This document shows, one piece after another, positions 1 through 8,421 of a stretch of 64,000 nt of DNA. The stretch's first letter is position 1; the number at the start of each line of letters is the position of its first letter. A program made the position numbers and the translations under genes. The notes under the pieces were generated by a model. It searched no databases. It had not been told where the DNA came from and saw only the letters and a program-made list of their open reading frames with translations. This DNA is from Planococcus sp. 107-1 (GTDB taxonomy: Bacteria > Bacillota > Bacilli > Bacillales_A > Planococcaceae), in the NCBI RefSeq assembly GCF_021513255.1, contig NZ_CP090977.1:2356001-2420000 (forward strand), in the 5' to 3' direction.

Positions 1-92
1 ACACGGAAATATCCTAACAGAACTGCTGTCAACAGTGCTATGTAAAAAGCAGGGTTGATAAAAAATCTTCCTATGTCCAGTAACGCATCCAT
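1..92 (-). CDS. N-terminus of a membrane protein, possibly MinJ-like (partial)
   Basis: A minus-strand frame opens with ATG at 92 and leaves the window at base 1 after about 30 codons. It starts MDALLDIGRFFINPAF and continues into a hydrophobic stretch ending near LLGYFRV. GAAGAAGTG lies just upstream as a weak ribosome site, and an in-frame GTG at 98 is an alternative start. In Bacillus the polytopic PDZ division-site protein MinJ follows the ftsEX/ctpB genes, and a short first transmembrane segment near the N-terminus would fit. Too little is visible to be certain, so both the identity and the gene itself are tentative. Confidence 0.4.
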   Translation of the reverse strand, partial: MDALLDIGRFFINPAFYIALLTAVLLGYFR

Positions 93-179
93 TATCACTT
101 CTTCACACCATCCTATCACGTGCACTGTCGTTTCTTTCCATTGTACCAAAGAACACGAGGTTTCTGTAGATTTTTTCGG

Positions 180-1286
180 TTAACGGAAAGCTTGCTCTAA
201 TTGTTTTAAAAGATCTTCCTTCCCTTCAATTCCTACGGACAGGCGAACGACTTGCGGAGTAATACCGATTTTCTGTTTTTCTTCCTCCGTTAAAGCTCTG
301 TGTGAGGTGCCGTATGGATAAGAAACGGTCGTTTCCACTCCAGCCAGTGTAGGGACAATTTTAATCCATCCTAAAGAAGAAAAGAATTTAGAGATATCCA
401 CATCTTCCGGCAACTCGAACGTGACGATTGCGCCTTTTCCGGGATACCAAACTCTCGCTTTTCCTTGCAGGAATTCTGCAATGGCTTTCGCATTTTCAGT
501 TTGGGCTTTCATGCGCACCGCGAGCGTTTTGAGACCGCGAAGAGTCAGCCAAGCTTCAAAAGGGCTTAAGTTCAATCCTAAATTAACCACTCGTTTTTCC
601 GCTTCATCGATTAAATCTGCATCTCCTACAAGGACACCTGCCGTGACATCACTATGCCCGCCTATATACTTCGTCGCACTATGAGCTACAAGGTTTGCCC
701 CTTCGGCATAAGGGGTGATCGTATATGGCGTTGCAAAAGTATTGTCGATCATCACTTTCACTCCATAGCGCTGTTTTAATTGCTCCAACGCCTGAAGATT
801 TTCTACACGCAGGAATGGATTGGTAATCGACTCACTAAAAATCAATTTAACTTCGGGAAAATCATTTAGTACCTGTTCCATTTCATCGATTTTTGTAAAA
901 TCAGCAAAATGTACTTGGATTCCCATCCGCACCAATTCTTCTCTCAAAAGATGAAAAGTTCCTCCATACACATCTTCTGCAGCCAGTATATGGTCTCCCG
1001 TTTTCACCACCGCAAGCATTCCTGCGAGTATGGCAGACATCCCAGAAGAAGCTGCTATTCCCTTTGGAGCGCCTTCCATTTCTGCAACAGATTCTCCTAA
1101 AGCATCGGTGTTTGGATTTGCTGTGCGGGAATACAAATACGTCCCGTTTCCTTCGTAATGGCCTTCCAACTCTTCTAATGAAGAAAAAGAGAAAGCGGAA
1201 GTTTGATACAACGGCATCACTTTTGGTTGGATGGAACGTTCTTTCATTGTCGAAGTGTGAACGGCTTTGGTTTCAATTGAGCGCAT
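180..1286 (-). CDS. PLP-dependent trans-sulfuration enzyme (cystathionine gamma-synthase / methionine gamma-lyase family)
   Basis: The 368-residue protein is a Cys/Met-metabolism PLP enzyme. It carries the YSRTANPN segment (residues 52-59), the SSGMSA phosphate-binding region (about 80-85), the aspartate of MIDNTFATP (about 179-187) and the Schiff-base lysine of SATKYIGGHSD at about residue 206. The family acts in the cytosol on cystathionine, homocysteine or methionine; which substrate applies here cannot be told from sequence. The length is at the short end of the usual 370-400. The start has AAAGGGG eight bases upstream. It follows the thioredoxin-like gene by 13 bases on the same strand, so the two probably share a transcript. 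No SAM riboswitch or T-box was seen upstream. Confidence 0.88.
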   Translation of the reverse strand: MRSIETKAVHTSTMKERSIQPKVMPLYQTSAFSFSSLEELEGHYEGNGTYLYSRTANPNTDALGESVAEMEGAPKGIAASSGMSAILAGMLAVVKTGDHILAAEDVYGGTFHLLREELVRMGIQVHFADFTKIDEMEQVLNDFPEVKLIFSESITNPFLRVENLQALEQLKQRYGVKVMIDNTFATPYTITPYAEGANLVAHSATKYIGGHSDVTAGVLVGDADLIDEAEKRVVNLGLNLSPFEAWLTLRGLKTLAVRMKAQTENAKAIAEFLQGKARVWYPGKGAIVTFELPEDVDISKFFSSLGWIKIVPTLAGVETTVSYPYGTSHRALTEEEKQKIGITPQVVRLSVGIEGKEDLLKQLEQAFR

Positions 1287-1299
1287 TTTAGCATCCCCT

Positions 1300-1878
1300 T
1301 TAATCCATATTGGCGATCATTTCTTTCATCATTGTTTCATTCATCGGCCCTACGACTTTATTCTGGACTCTTCCTTCTGTATCAATCATGTATGAAGTAG
1401 GGATAGTCACCGCTTGATAAAGTGTTCCTATATCGCCTTTCTCATCCATCGGAATCGGAAATGTCAGTTCATATTCCTTCACAAAATTTTGAACTTTATC
1501 AATACCTCGATCTTCAGTCGTCAAATTCACTGCTAAAATTTCGACATTATTGCCAGCTGCATGCTCTTCAAAATAGTTTTGCATGTGAGGCATTTCCGCT
1601 CTGCACGGAGGACACCAAGTCGCCCAAAAATTCAAGATCACTTTTTTTCCTTGATAATCAGAAAGTTTTACTTTTTCGCCTTCTAAAGTGGTAAGTTCAA
1701 AATCCGGAGACAATTCTCCTTTTGCCAACCCTTCCTCCGTCGGAAGAAAATCGACATCGCTGCCTAGAGCCATATTATCAAATTCATCTTTATTTTCAAG
1801 ATTCGATTTCACGATCCCTGCAACTGCAATTCCGATCATACAAGCAATGAGCAGTAATCCAATCATTTTTTTAGACAT
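1300..1878 (-). CDS. Membrane-anchored thioredoxin-like thiol-disulfide oxidoreductase (ResA/TlpA type)
   Basis: The protein has 192 residues. Residues about 5-23 form one uncleaved hydrophobic anchor, followed by an outward-facing thioredoxin fold. The active site WCPPC is at residues 88-92, inside the typical NFWATWCPPCRAEMP block, and a cis-proline loop appears as TIPTS. Proteins of this type reduce disulfides outside the membrane, for example in apocytochrome c maturation. That would suit the c-type cytochrome encoded 3.4 kb away, but this partner is inference. GAGGTGA precedes the ATG. It is the first gene of a probable pair with the downstream trans-sulfuration enzyme. Confidence 0.85.
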   Translation of the reverse strand: MSKKMIGLLLIACMIGIAVAGIVKSNLENKDEFDNMALGSDVDFLPTEEGLAKGELSPDFELTTLEGEKVKLSDYQGKKVILNFWATWCPPCRAEMPHMQNYFEEHAAGNNVEILAVNLTTEDRGIDKVQNFVKEYELTFPIPMDEKGDIGTLYQAVTIPTSYMIDTEGRVQNKVVGPMNETMMKEMIANMD

Positions 1879-1972
1879 TTACAAGTCACCTCATTCATCT
1901 TTCATCATACGATAAATTGACCCCGCTTGTTCCACTTCTGTCTCCATAATTTAAATCATTTTGGCATAATAA

Positions 1973-2003
1973 AAAGCCGGCATCACTTGACGATGCCGGC
2001 TTT
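1973..2003 (-). terminator. Rho-independent terminator after the M23 peptidase gene
   Basis: A perfect 12-bp stem (AAAGCCGGCATC with GATGCCGGCTTT, loop 1985-1991) lies 4 bases beyond the stop codon. On the minus strand it is followed by TTTTTATT. Confidence 0.9.
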
Positions 2004-2007
2004 GGTA

Positions 2008-3387
2008 TTAAAGTGAGATGTAATTTGCAGGGTTGACTGCATTCGTGCGTCCACCATTCCATGGACCTACATGGATTTCGAAATGCAAATGCGAACCAAA
2101 TGAACGGCCTGTGTTACCCATTGCGCCGATGCTCTGCCCTTGGGAAACAGATTGTCCGACTGATACGCCAATTGAACTCAAGTGAGCATAAACTGTAGCA
2201 TGAGTTTGTCCATTGAGAGAATGGGTAATGATAATTACATTCCCGTAGCCGCCCATTGAACCGGCATATGAAACAAATCCATTAGCAGAAGCCATAATAT
2301 TCGTTCCGACACTATTTGCAATGTCTACGCCTTGGTGGAACTCAGGGCCTGAACCGATATCTCTCCAGCCAAACTTAGAGGTATAACGGCCCGAAGTTGG
2401 ATTGATGAACCCTGAACTTTTTGCTGGCTGTGCTGCCGGTGGTGTATATGCCGGCGCTGCTGGTGCAGCCGCAGCATTAGCCGACTTCGCACTCGCAGCC
2501 ACTTTGCGTGCCGCCGCTGCTCTAGCTTCAGCCGCCGCTTTTTCTTGTGCTGCTCGTTCAGCAGCTAATTTGCGTTGGCGTTCTTCTTCAGCTTTACGCG
2601 CTAATTCAGCAAGTCTTGCCTGTTCAGCCGCGATTTGCTTTTCCAGATCTGCACTGACATCAATGGTTTCTTCACGTTGCTTTTCTAATTTTGCTTTCTC
2701 GTCAGCTAAACGTTTTTGTTCAGCTTCAAGCTTTTTAACTAAACCTTTTTGCTTCGCTTTTTGTTCATCCAAAGATGATTTCAAAGAAACCAGTTCAGCT
2801 CGGCGCTCTTCTTGTTGAGCAAGTTTTGTTTCGACTTCCGCTTTCTGTTCAGCTAGAAGCTGTTTGTCTTCCGCTTGTTCACGCATGATTTTACGGTCAG
2901 CGTCGATCAATGTATTCACGGCAGAAAAACGGTCAATGAAATCGATAAAGCTGTTAGCACCTAGCAGTACATCTATGTAATCTACTGATCCTCCGCTTAA
3001 TTGAATCGCACGTGCACGTTCTTGCAACAACTCGGTTCTTTCTGCAATTTTGCGCTCAAGTTCTTCAATAGAAGCTTTTAATTCTTCGATTTCATCTTTA
3101 GTAACACTGATTTCGCCTTCGACACTTGCGATTTTCGCTTCAGTTTCTTGTATTTTGCCATTCAATTCTTGAATCTGCGCCATGATTTTTTCTAATTCGG
3201 ATTGATTTACAGAGATTGCTTCAGACTTTTTGTTGATCCCTGAATTCAATTCACTTTGTTTTTGTTGGGCTTCTTGCTGTTTTTGTTCTAATTCACTTAG
3301 TTTATCTGCACTGGCTGTAGGCATGATTAGCGATACAGCAAGTATAGAAGATAACCCAGTCAACATCCATTTCGACTTCGACTTCAA
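2008..3387 (-). CDS. Secreted coiled-coil M23 murein hydrolase (EnvC/PcsB/CwlO-like), probable FtsEX effector
   Basis: The protein has 459 residues. A signal peptide of about 27 residues ends at TASA. A long charged coiled coil rich in Glu, Lys and Gln runs to about residue 285, followed by an Ala/Pro linker. A C-terminal M23 (LytM) domain (about 335-459) carries the zinc ligands in FHQGVDIAN and HLHFEIH. Such coiled-coil hydrolases are held inactive until FtsEX opens them, and here the gene directly follows ftsE-ftsX, which supports that partnership. B. subtilis has the protease gene ctpB at this place instead. Translation probably starts at TTG (3387), eight bases after GAAAGGGG. Both expected M23 zinc motifs are present, so it should be active. 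Confidence 0.88.
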   Translation of the reverse strand: MKSKSKWMLTGLSSILAVSLIMPTASADKLSELEQKQQEAQQKQSELNSGINKKSEAISVNQSELEKIMAQIQELNGKIQETEAKIASVEGEISVTKDEIEELKASIEELERKIAERTELLQERARAIQLSGGSVDYIDVLLGANSFIDFIDRFSAVNTLIDADRKIMREQAEDKQLLAEQKAEVETKLAQQEERRAELVSLKSSLDEQKAKQKGLVKKLEAEQKRLADEKAKLEKQREETIDVSADLEKQIAAEQARLAELARKAEEERQRKLAAERAAQEKAAAEARAAAARKVAASAKSANAAAAPAAPAYTPPAAQPAKSSGFINPTSGRYTSKFGWRDIGSGPEFHQGVDIANSVGTNIMASANGFVSYAGSMGGYGNVIIITHSLNGQTHATVYAHLSSIGVSVGQSVSQGQSIGAMGNTGRSFGSHLHFEIHVGPWNGGRTNAVNPANYISL

Positions 3388-3429
3388 GTTCGTGTTCCCC
3401 TTTCGGATTTACGTTCTCTTCTCTCTGTC

Positions 3430-4314
3430 TTAAACACGCAAGAATTTACGTATTGACATAAAGCTTCCCCAGATTCCTATAAATATGCCCATCAATAAGA
3501 TTAATGCGCTCACTTGATAGATGAATGGAGAGAATTCCAATAGCTGGAATATTTCATTTTTCAATCTTGGTTCTGCATAAACAGTAACGTTATAGTACAA
3601 CGCAGCTACCAGGCCAATCGGAATAATAGATCCTAATAACCCTAGCCACATGCCTTCTAAAATGAATGGAATCCGTACAAACCAGTTGGTCGCACCCACT
3701 AATTTCATAATTTCGATTTCATGGCGTCTTGCGACGATGGTGATTCGGATTGTATTGGAGATCAAGAACATCGCTGTGAACAACAATGCAAGAATTAATA
3801 CAAGACCCACATTGCGGCCGGTATTCAAAACATTGAATAATTTCTCAATCTTTCCTGCTCCAAACTCCACTTTTTCGATTAATTCAATCTTAGAAATTTC
3901 ACCTGCGACTTTTTCAGTCTGCTGTGGATCTGTTGACTTCACATAAAAAACATCGAACAGCGGATTGTTTTGTTCGTAAAGGCTGAAATCATCTCCAAAG
4001 TTCAGGATTAGATCTGTCAATTCCTCTTCTTTAGTAGAGAATTCCACCGATTCAACCCCTGGCAAAACGCTGATTTCGTTTTCCAGCCGATCAATATCTT
4101 CCTGGCCTGTCTCTAATGCGATAAATACTTTCATTTCCACGTCGTTCTCAACATCATCCGCTACTTTGTTCAAGTTCATCATGATTAAAACAAAAACACC
4201 GACAAGCAGTAACGTTACTGTTACAGCACTTACTGATGCAAAGGTCATCCAGCCATTACGGCCAAGGCTTTTTAAGCTTTCTCGGAAATGGCGTGCTAAT
4301 GTTCTAGCCTTCAT
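3430..4314 (-). CDS. ftsX: Cell-division ABC transporter permease FtsX
   Basis: The protein has 294 residues with the FtsX plan: one N-terminal membrane helix (about 25-50), an extracellular domain of about 110 residues, then three more helices (about 175-200, 225-250 and 265-290). The cytoplasmic VARRHEIEIMKLVGAT segment is the conserved FtsX/MacB coupling region. FtsX passes FtsE ATP hydrolysis across the membrane to a wall hydrolase. The chosen ATG (4314) has GGAGGT ten bases upstream; an in-frame GTG at 4326 sits on that ribosome site and is unlikely. The gene overlaps ftsE by 11 bases and is followed by the M23 hydrolase 42 bases on. Confidence 0.95.
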   Translation of the reverse strand: MKARTLARHFRESLKSLGRNGWMTFASVSAVTVTLLLVGVFVLIMMNLNKVADDVENDVEMKVFIALETGQEDIDRLENEISVLPGVESVEFSTKEEELTDLILNFGDDFSLYEQNNPLFDVFYVKSTDPQQTEKVAGEISKIELIEKVEFGAGKIEKLFNVLNTGRNVGLVLILALLFTAMFLISNTIRITIVARRHEIEIMKLVGATNWFVRIPFILEGMWLGLLGSIIPIGLVAALYYNVTVYAEPRLKNEIFQLLEFSPFIYQVSALILLMGIFIGIWGSFMSIRKFLRV

Positions 4315-4990
4315 AGCCGTAATCACCTCCGGCTACGTCTCTGACGATCAATCCGCCTTCAACGGCGATTACGCGGTGTCTCATTGAGTTTACAATCTCC
4401 CGGTTATGGGTCGCCATCAGGATTGTTGTACCGCTTTTATTGATCTGTTCAAATAATCTCATGATGTCCCAAGAAGTTTCAGGATCTAAATTCCCAGTAG
4501 GCTCATCTGCAATAACCACTTTCGGTTTATTGACGATTGAACGCGCGATTGAAACCCGCTGCTGCTCCCCACCCGATAGTTCTGTAGGAAACATTCGTGC
4601 TTTATGTTTTAAACCTACTAAATCCAAGACCTTTAATACACGCTTGCGAATTTCTTCCGGTTTTTCTTCTATTACTTCTAGCGCAAACGCGACGTTTTCG
4701 TATACGTTCAATTTAGGAAGCAATTTAAAATCCTGGAAGACGACGCCGATCTGGCGGCGAAGCAACGGTACTTTCGAGTTCTTTAATGTAGCAATATCAA
4801 TGCCGTCTACGAACATTTGGCCAGAGGTTGGACGTTCTTCCCGATACATCATCTTGATAAATGTCGATTTCCCCGCTCCACTCGGACCTACTACATATAC
4901 GAATTCACCTTGGTCGATCTCAACGTTCATTCCGTTAAGTGCCACAATGCCGTTCGGATACTTTTTGTAGACATTTCTCATTTGAATCAT
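4304..4990 (-). CDS. ftsE: Cell-division ABC transporter ATP-binding protein FtsE
   Basis: The 228-residue ATPase has Walker A GPSGAGKS (about residues 36-43), the Q-loop FQDFKLLP, signature LSGGEQQR, Walker B VVIADEP and the H-loop histidine in MATHNRE. The set and the length match FtsE. The protein pairs with FtsX to gate peptidoglycan hydrolysis during elongation or division. The start is ATG at 4990 with GGTGG upstream. It is the first gene of ftsE-ftsX-M23, with an extended -10 promoter about 70 bases upstream. Confidence 0.96.
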   Translation of the reverse strand: MIQMRNVYKKYPNGIVALNGMNVEIDQGEFVYVVGPSGAGKSTFIKMMYREERPTSGQMFVDGIDIATLKNSKVPLLRRQIGVVFQDFKLLPKLNVYENVAFALEVIEEKPEEIRKRVLKVLDLVGLKHKARMFPTELSGGEQQRVSIARSIVNKPKVVIADEPTGNLDPETSWDIMRLFEQINKSGTTILMATHNREIVNSMRHRVIAVEGGLIVRDVAGGDYGYEG

Positions 4991-5060
4991 TTACTAACCA
5001 CCTATATATATTAAGAGTTTCCCTAAACCTTAAGTTTCCCTGAAAATTTCTAGCAGACTC

Positions 5061-5069
5061 ATTATAACA
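5061..5069 (-). promoter_or_regulatory. Candidate extended -10 promoter for ftsE
   Basis: On the minus strand TGTTATAAT is a perfect TATAAT with an upstream TG, about 70 bases before the ftsE start. No convincing -35 box was found. Confidence 0.45.
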
Positions 5070-5245
5070 CCTTAAACCTCTTTTTTTATTACATTTATGT
5101 ATCAATTAAAATTCAATATGAAATATTTTATGGTTTAATAGTAATGCCTTTTTCTAGAATTACACATCAAAATAGTATCATTTTACTTAATTTTATTGCA
5201 TTTTTGCATTGAGAGATAGTTGTGACATTTTTGTGAAATAGAAAA

Positions 5246-5265
5246 AACCGGCTTTTCAGCCGGTT
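5246..5265 (-). terminator. Terminator after the cytochrome c551 gene
   Basis: An 8-bp stem AACCGGCT/AGCCGGTT with a TTTC loop is followed on the minus strand by TTTTTTC. It touches the last base of the stop codon. Confidence 0.85.
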
Positions 5266-5606
5266 CATTTCTTCTCTGATAACCATTTTGCAACTGCATC
5301 TGCTTCTTCGCCTTCAATGATATCCGGTGGCATAGCACCTTGACCGTTATCGATAACTCCACGAATTTCTTCTTCTGATAACCGTGCACCGACGTCATTC
5401 AAAGCTGGGAAATTGCCTGCGCCTTCCAAGTTTTCACCATGGCAAGAGATGCAATTTTGTTGTACAACTTGCTCGGGATCCACTGAAGATTCTTCTGAGC
5501 TGCCGCTATCTGGCGTTTCTGCTGGCTCACTTGATTCTTCTCCTCCGCCGCAAGCACCAAGAACCAGTGCTGAACCAAATAATAAAGCCATTAATTGCTT
5601 TTTCAT
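5265..5606 (-). CDS. cccB: Cytochrome c551, membrane lipoprotein
   Basis: The 113-residue preprotein has a lipobox (LGAC, cysteine at about residue 19), a Ser/Glu-rich linker, and one class I haem c domain. CISCH is the covalent haem site and the methionine in GAMPPD is the likely sixth ligand. This is the CccB plan: a small electron carrier tethered outside the cytoplasmic membrane. In B. subtilis cccB also lies between the prfB/yitT-like genes and ftsEX. AGGAGGG precedes the ATG. It is 48 bases behind the YitT-family gene and probably cotranscribed with it. Confidence 0.9.
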   Translation of the reverse strand: MKKQLMALLFGSALVLGACGGGEESSEPAETPDSGSSEESSVDPEQVVQQNCISCHGENLEGAGNFPALNDVGARLSEEEIRGVIDNGQGAMPPDIIEGEEADAVAKWLSEKK

Positions 5607-5654
5607 ACCGGGTCCCTCCTCGCTATTTTACCTACCTACTAGAGTATACCAAAG

Positions 5655-6527
5655 TTATGCCCGTTTGAAACCTTCTCCAAGAACCTCTGCAGCATCTGAC
5701 ACGATAACAAAAGCTGTCGGATCAATAATTTTCACCAAGTTCTTTAGGCGCGTGAACTCCGTCTGATGGACAACGACCATGATCATCGGCTTTTCTGCTT
5801 CCGTATATCCTCCAGTAGCCGATAACTTTGTAACGCCGCGATCGATTTCTTCATAAATAGCGTCTCGGATTTCTGCCTGCTTATTCGTAATGATATAAAC
5901 TAATTTCGATCTGCCAAATCCGACTTGGACTAAATCGATTGTCTTGGTTGTTACGTATAAGCCGATCAATGCATATAATCCTTTTTCAATATCGAAGACC
6001 AAAGCAGCCGCAAGCACGATCAGTCCATCAATTAACGCAACGCTCGTCCCGAGCGTCAAACCTGTATACTTTGTAATAATTTGAGCGGCTAAATCAGTTC
6101 CGCCTGTAGAGGCTTGTCCGCGAAAGACAATCCCCAGTCCTAGCCCTACCATGATTCCGCCAAACAGAGACCCGAGCAACGGATTCATTGTCCAAGGCTC
6201 CCATGATTCCGTCATGAAGACAACGAATGGAAGGAAGATGGTTCCCACTGCTGTTTTCAAACCAAAATTCTTGCCGAGCAAAATGACTCCGGCGATAAAA
6301 AGTGGAATATTAAATGCCCATTGCACAAAGGCCGGCTTCCAATCGAAAACACCTTTTAAAATGGTACTGATCCCACTGACTCCTCCTGATGCCACTTCAT
6401 TCGGCAGCAAGAATACATTAAAAGAAATTGCTACAATGGCAGATCCCAAAATGACACTGGCATATTCTAAAATTACACTAAGAATTGGATGCGGCTCTTT
6501 TCTATTTCGTTGATTTTTTTTCCCCAT
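5655..6527 (-). CDS. YitT-family membrane protein (DUF161/DUF2179)
   Basis: The protein has 290 residues. Five or so hydrophobic segments (about 20-190) include the VASGGVSGIS and GQASTGGTDLAAQ glycine-rich repeats typical of the YitT family. A cytosolic C-terminal DUF2179 domain follows (about 205-285, with GVTKLSATGGYT). The function of the family is not firmly known. The ATG at 6527 is chosen because AGGAAAG lies eight bases upstream. A longer frame to 6638 runs back into a terminator hairpin and is rejected. This is the YvjA position of B. subtilis, next to cccB and prfB. Confidence 0.88.
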   Translation of the reverse strand: MGKKNQRNRKEPHPILSVILEYASVILGSAIVAISFNVFLLPNEVASGGVSGISTILKGVFDWKPAFVQWAFNIPLFIAGVILLGKNFGLKTAVGTIFLPFVVFMTESWEPWTMNPLLGSLFGGIMVGLGLGIVFRGQASTGGTDLAAQIITKYTGLTLGTSVALIDGLIVLAAALVFDIEKGLYALIGLYVTTKTIDLVQVGFGRSKLVYIITNKQAEIRDAIYEEIDRGVTKLSATGGYTEAEKPMIMVVVHQTEFTRLKNLVKIIDPTAFVIVSDAAEVLGEGFKRA

Positions 6528-6624
6528 TAAACTTTCCTCATTCCTACCTAATCTCGAGTTCAACCCTGTCAGAGTATAACAAAGCTCCAGCAAATTGTGA
6601 ACTTCATCAAGGTAAAGAGAAAAA

Positions 6625-6655
6625 CCTCCACTACGCATATGTTGCGTGGTGGAGG
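6625..6655 (-). terminator. Terminator between the repeat block and the YitT-family gene
   Basis: A 13-bp stem with one G-T pair (6625-6637 with 6643-6655, loop TATGT) is followed by TTTTTC on the minus strand. It probably ends transcripts arriving from prfB through the repeats. Confidence 0.8.
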
Positions 6656-6699
6656 CTTCGTTATAATTATGCTGGATTTTCTTTAAGTGGCAATGATAA

Positions 6700-7208
6700 A
6701 AGGCGGCTCCGCTTTTCTTTGTCCAGTCTCCGGCAGCCAGATTCTTGGGTCATAAGCCAATCTGGCTGTGTTGCTGAAAACACGCCGCTTCGCCAGCCCG
6801 TCTTATGCCCGGCAAATCTACATGGCTGCCTGCGCTTTTCTTACTGGCTAGACTCCAACGGCCAGCCCCTCAAGGTCATAAAACCCTTCACTACGGAAAT
6901 CAGGATTTCCTGCGTGAAGTCTCTTATACCTGTCGGGGCTAGACGGCCGGTTCCGCTTTTCTATTGTCCAGCTTTGCCGCCAAGCCGCTCGAGGTCGCTT
7001 CAGTCTTCTCGAAAACGGCTAAAATCCGCCATTTCCGCTAAGACTTCCAGCGCTTGTCGCGGCTGTCAAGGCGGCTCCGCTTTTCTTTGTCCAGTCTCCG
7101 GCAGCCAGATTCTTGGGTCATAAGCCAATCTGGCTGTGCTGCTGAAAACACGCTGCTTCGCCAGCTCGTCTTATGCCCGGCAAATCTACACGGCTGCCTG
7201 CGCTTTTC
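6700..7208. repeat. Repeat block 1: tandem ~120-bp modules between prfB and the YitT-family gene
   Basis: Four modules each end in CGCTTTTC: 6718-6840, 6841-6961, 6962-7085 and 7086-7208 (123, 121, 124 and 123 bp). They are preceded by a module tail (6700-6717). The first and fourth differ at only four positions. Two types alternate. Type B carries a large dyad with CATAAG and CTTATG arms; the second module is a diverged relative. Type A (third module) carries CTTGTC-GCGGCT-G(A/T)CAAG. The last base is one base from the prfB stop codon. There is no supported coding frame. The GC content is well above the surrounding intergenic DNA. Confidence 0.85.
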
Positions 7209-7209
7209 G

Positions 7210-8313
7210 TTATTGCATTTTAGAACGCAGCAGTGAGTTGATGAAGCCGTCGATATCTCCATCCATCACAGCTTGCAGGTTCCCGGTTTCGTAATTTGTT
7301 CGGTGGTCTTTGACCATCGAATAAGGATGGAAAACGTATGAGCGAATCTGGCTGCCCCAGCCGATTTCTTTTTGTTCTCCGCGTATTTCAAGAAGTTGTG
7401 CTTCCTGCTCCTGGATTTTTAATGCGTAGAGTTTCGCTTTCAACATCTGCATCGCTTTTTCACGGTTTTTGATTTGAGACCGTTCTTGTTGGCAAGTAAC
7501 CACTGCCCCTGTCGGCAAGTGCGTGATTCGGACAGCAGAATCTGTCGTGTTGATGTGCTGCCCGCCTGCACCGCTTGCCCGGTACGTATCAATTTTCAAA
7601 TCTTCTGTACGGATATCGATTTCGATTTCCCCTGTAAATTCCGGCATGACTTCACATGAAACAAACGAAGTATGGCGGCGGCCAGAAGAGTCAAATGGGG
7701 AAATGCGGACTAAACGATGAACGCCTTTTTCCGCTTTCAAATAGCCATACGCATTATGCCCTTTGATGCCCAAAGTCACCGATTTCACTCCAGCTTCATC
7801 TCCGGCAAGGTAATCAAGAGTTTCTACTTTAAATCCACGTTTTTCAGCCCAGCGCGTATACATGCGCAAAAGCATCGAACACCAATCTTGCGACTCAGTC
7901 CGCCTGCTCCTGGATGCAATTCTAAAATGGCGTTATTCTTATCGTACGGTTCGCTTAATAGCATCGTTAATTCGTAATCGCTTAATTCTTTCCTAAAGGT
8001 CTGCATTTCACCGCTGATTTCTTCATGCAATTCTTCGTCATTTTCTTCACGAAGCAGTTCCAGCGTCATTTCTAAGTTTTCCTGGGTTTCCATGAAACGG
8101 TGGTACGTATTGACGATTTCTTTTAATCCATTTAATTCCGAAATGACCGTTTGGGCCGAATCTTGGTTATTCCAAAAATTCGGATCCAACATCATTTCAT
8201 CCAATTCCTGGATTCTGGCTTCTTTGTTTTCTAAGTCAAAGAGACCCCCTAAAGTCCGCCAATTTACTGGCTGATTTATCAAGTTCGTTGCGGATGTCTG
8301 CTAATTCCATCAT
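7210..8313 (-). CDS. prfB: Peptide chain release factor 2 (programmed frameshift, plus a second unexpected frameshift)
   Basis: RF2 reads UGA/UAA stops. The gene starts with ATG at 8313 (AGGAGG eight bases upstream) and encodes 25 residues ending DFRGSL. It then meets an in-frame TGA at 8238-8236 inside the classic recoding site AGGGGG-TCT-CTT-TGA-C, and continues in +1 as [10 protein letters not shown]. The SPF codon-recognition motif ([11 protein letters not shown]) and GAGGQH catalytic motif are both present. In addition the frame breaks at about 7899/7900 inside HPGAGG(TESQDW). The DNA has GGACTGAG where GGAACTGAG is needed, so one A is missing. With that base restored the product is 367 residues, the normal RF2 length. 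Since RF2 is essential, a sequence error is likely. It lies downstream of secA. Confidence 0.93.
8236..8250 (-). promoter_or_regulatory. prfB: RF2 programmed +1 frameshift site
   Basis: On the minus strand AGGGGGTCTCTTTGA has the internal Shine-Dalgarno-like AGGGGG, one spacer codon, then the slippery CTT-TGA followed by C. This matches the known autoregulatory site that senses RF2 level. Confidence 0.95.
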
Positions 8314-8336
8314 TATATGTTCCTCCTCAAAATAAC

Positions 8337-8360
8337 ACCGAAGAGCAGATGCTCTTCGGT
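8337..8360 (-). terminator. Hairpin between secA and prfB
   Basis: ACCGAAGAGCA pairs perfectly with TGCTCTTCGGT, with a two-base formal loop. The minus-strand tail is GTTATTTTG, a weak U-tract. It may be a partial terminator that lets some secA transcripts into prfB. Confidence 0.55.
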
Positions 8361-8421
8361 CCTGTGGCTTGCTTATGTTTAATCATTTCAACTGCGCTCT
8401 GTTGAAAGAGCGGCGTCTTTT

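Noticed and set aside
5183-5398. A 71-codon minus-strand frame overlapping the cytochrome c551 gene.
   Set aside because: It overlaps the well-supported cccB in another frame and reads through its terminator.
6528-6638. N-terminal extension of the YitT-family protein.
   Set aside because: It would translate through the terminator hairpin at 6625-6655; ATG 6527 has a good ribosome site.
6485-7123. A 212-codon plus-strand frame crossing repeat block 1, and similar frames in blocks 2 and 3.
   Set aside because: They run through non-coding repeats and terminators, show no recognisable protein and have no ribosome sites.
6700-7208. Repeat block considered as an insertion sequence.
   Set aside because: There is no transposase frame, no terminal inverted repeats around the block and no clear target duplication.
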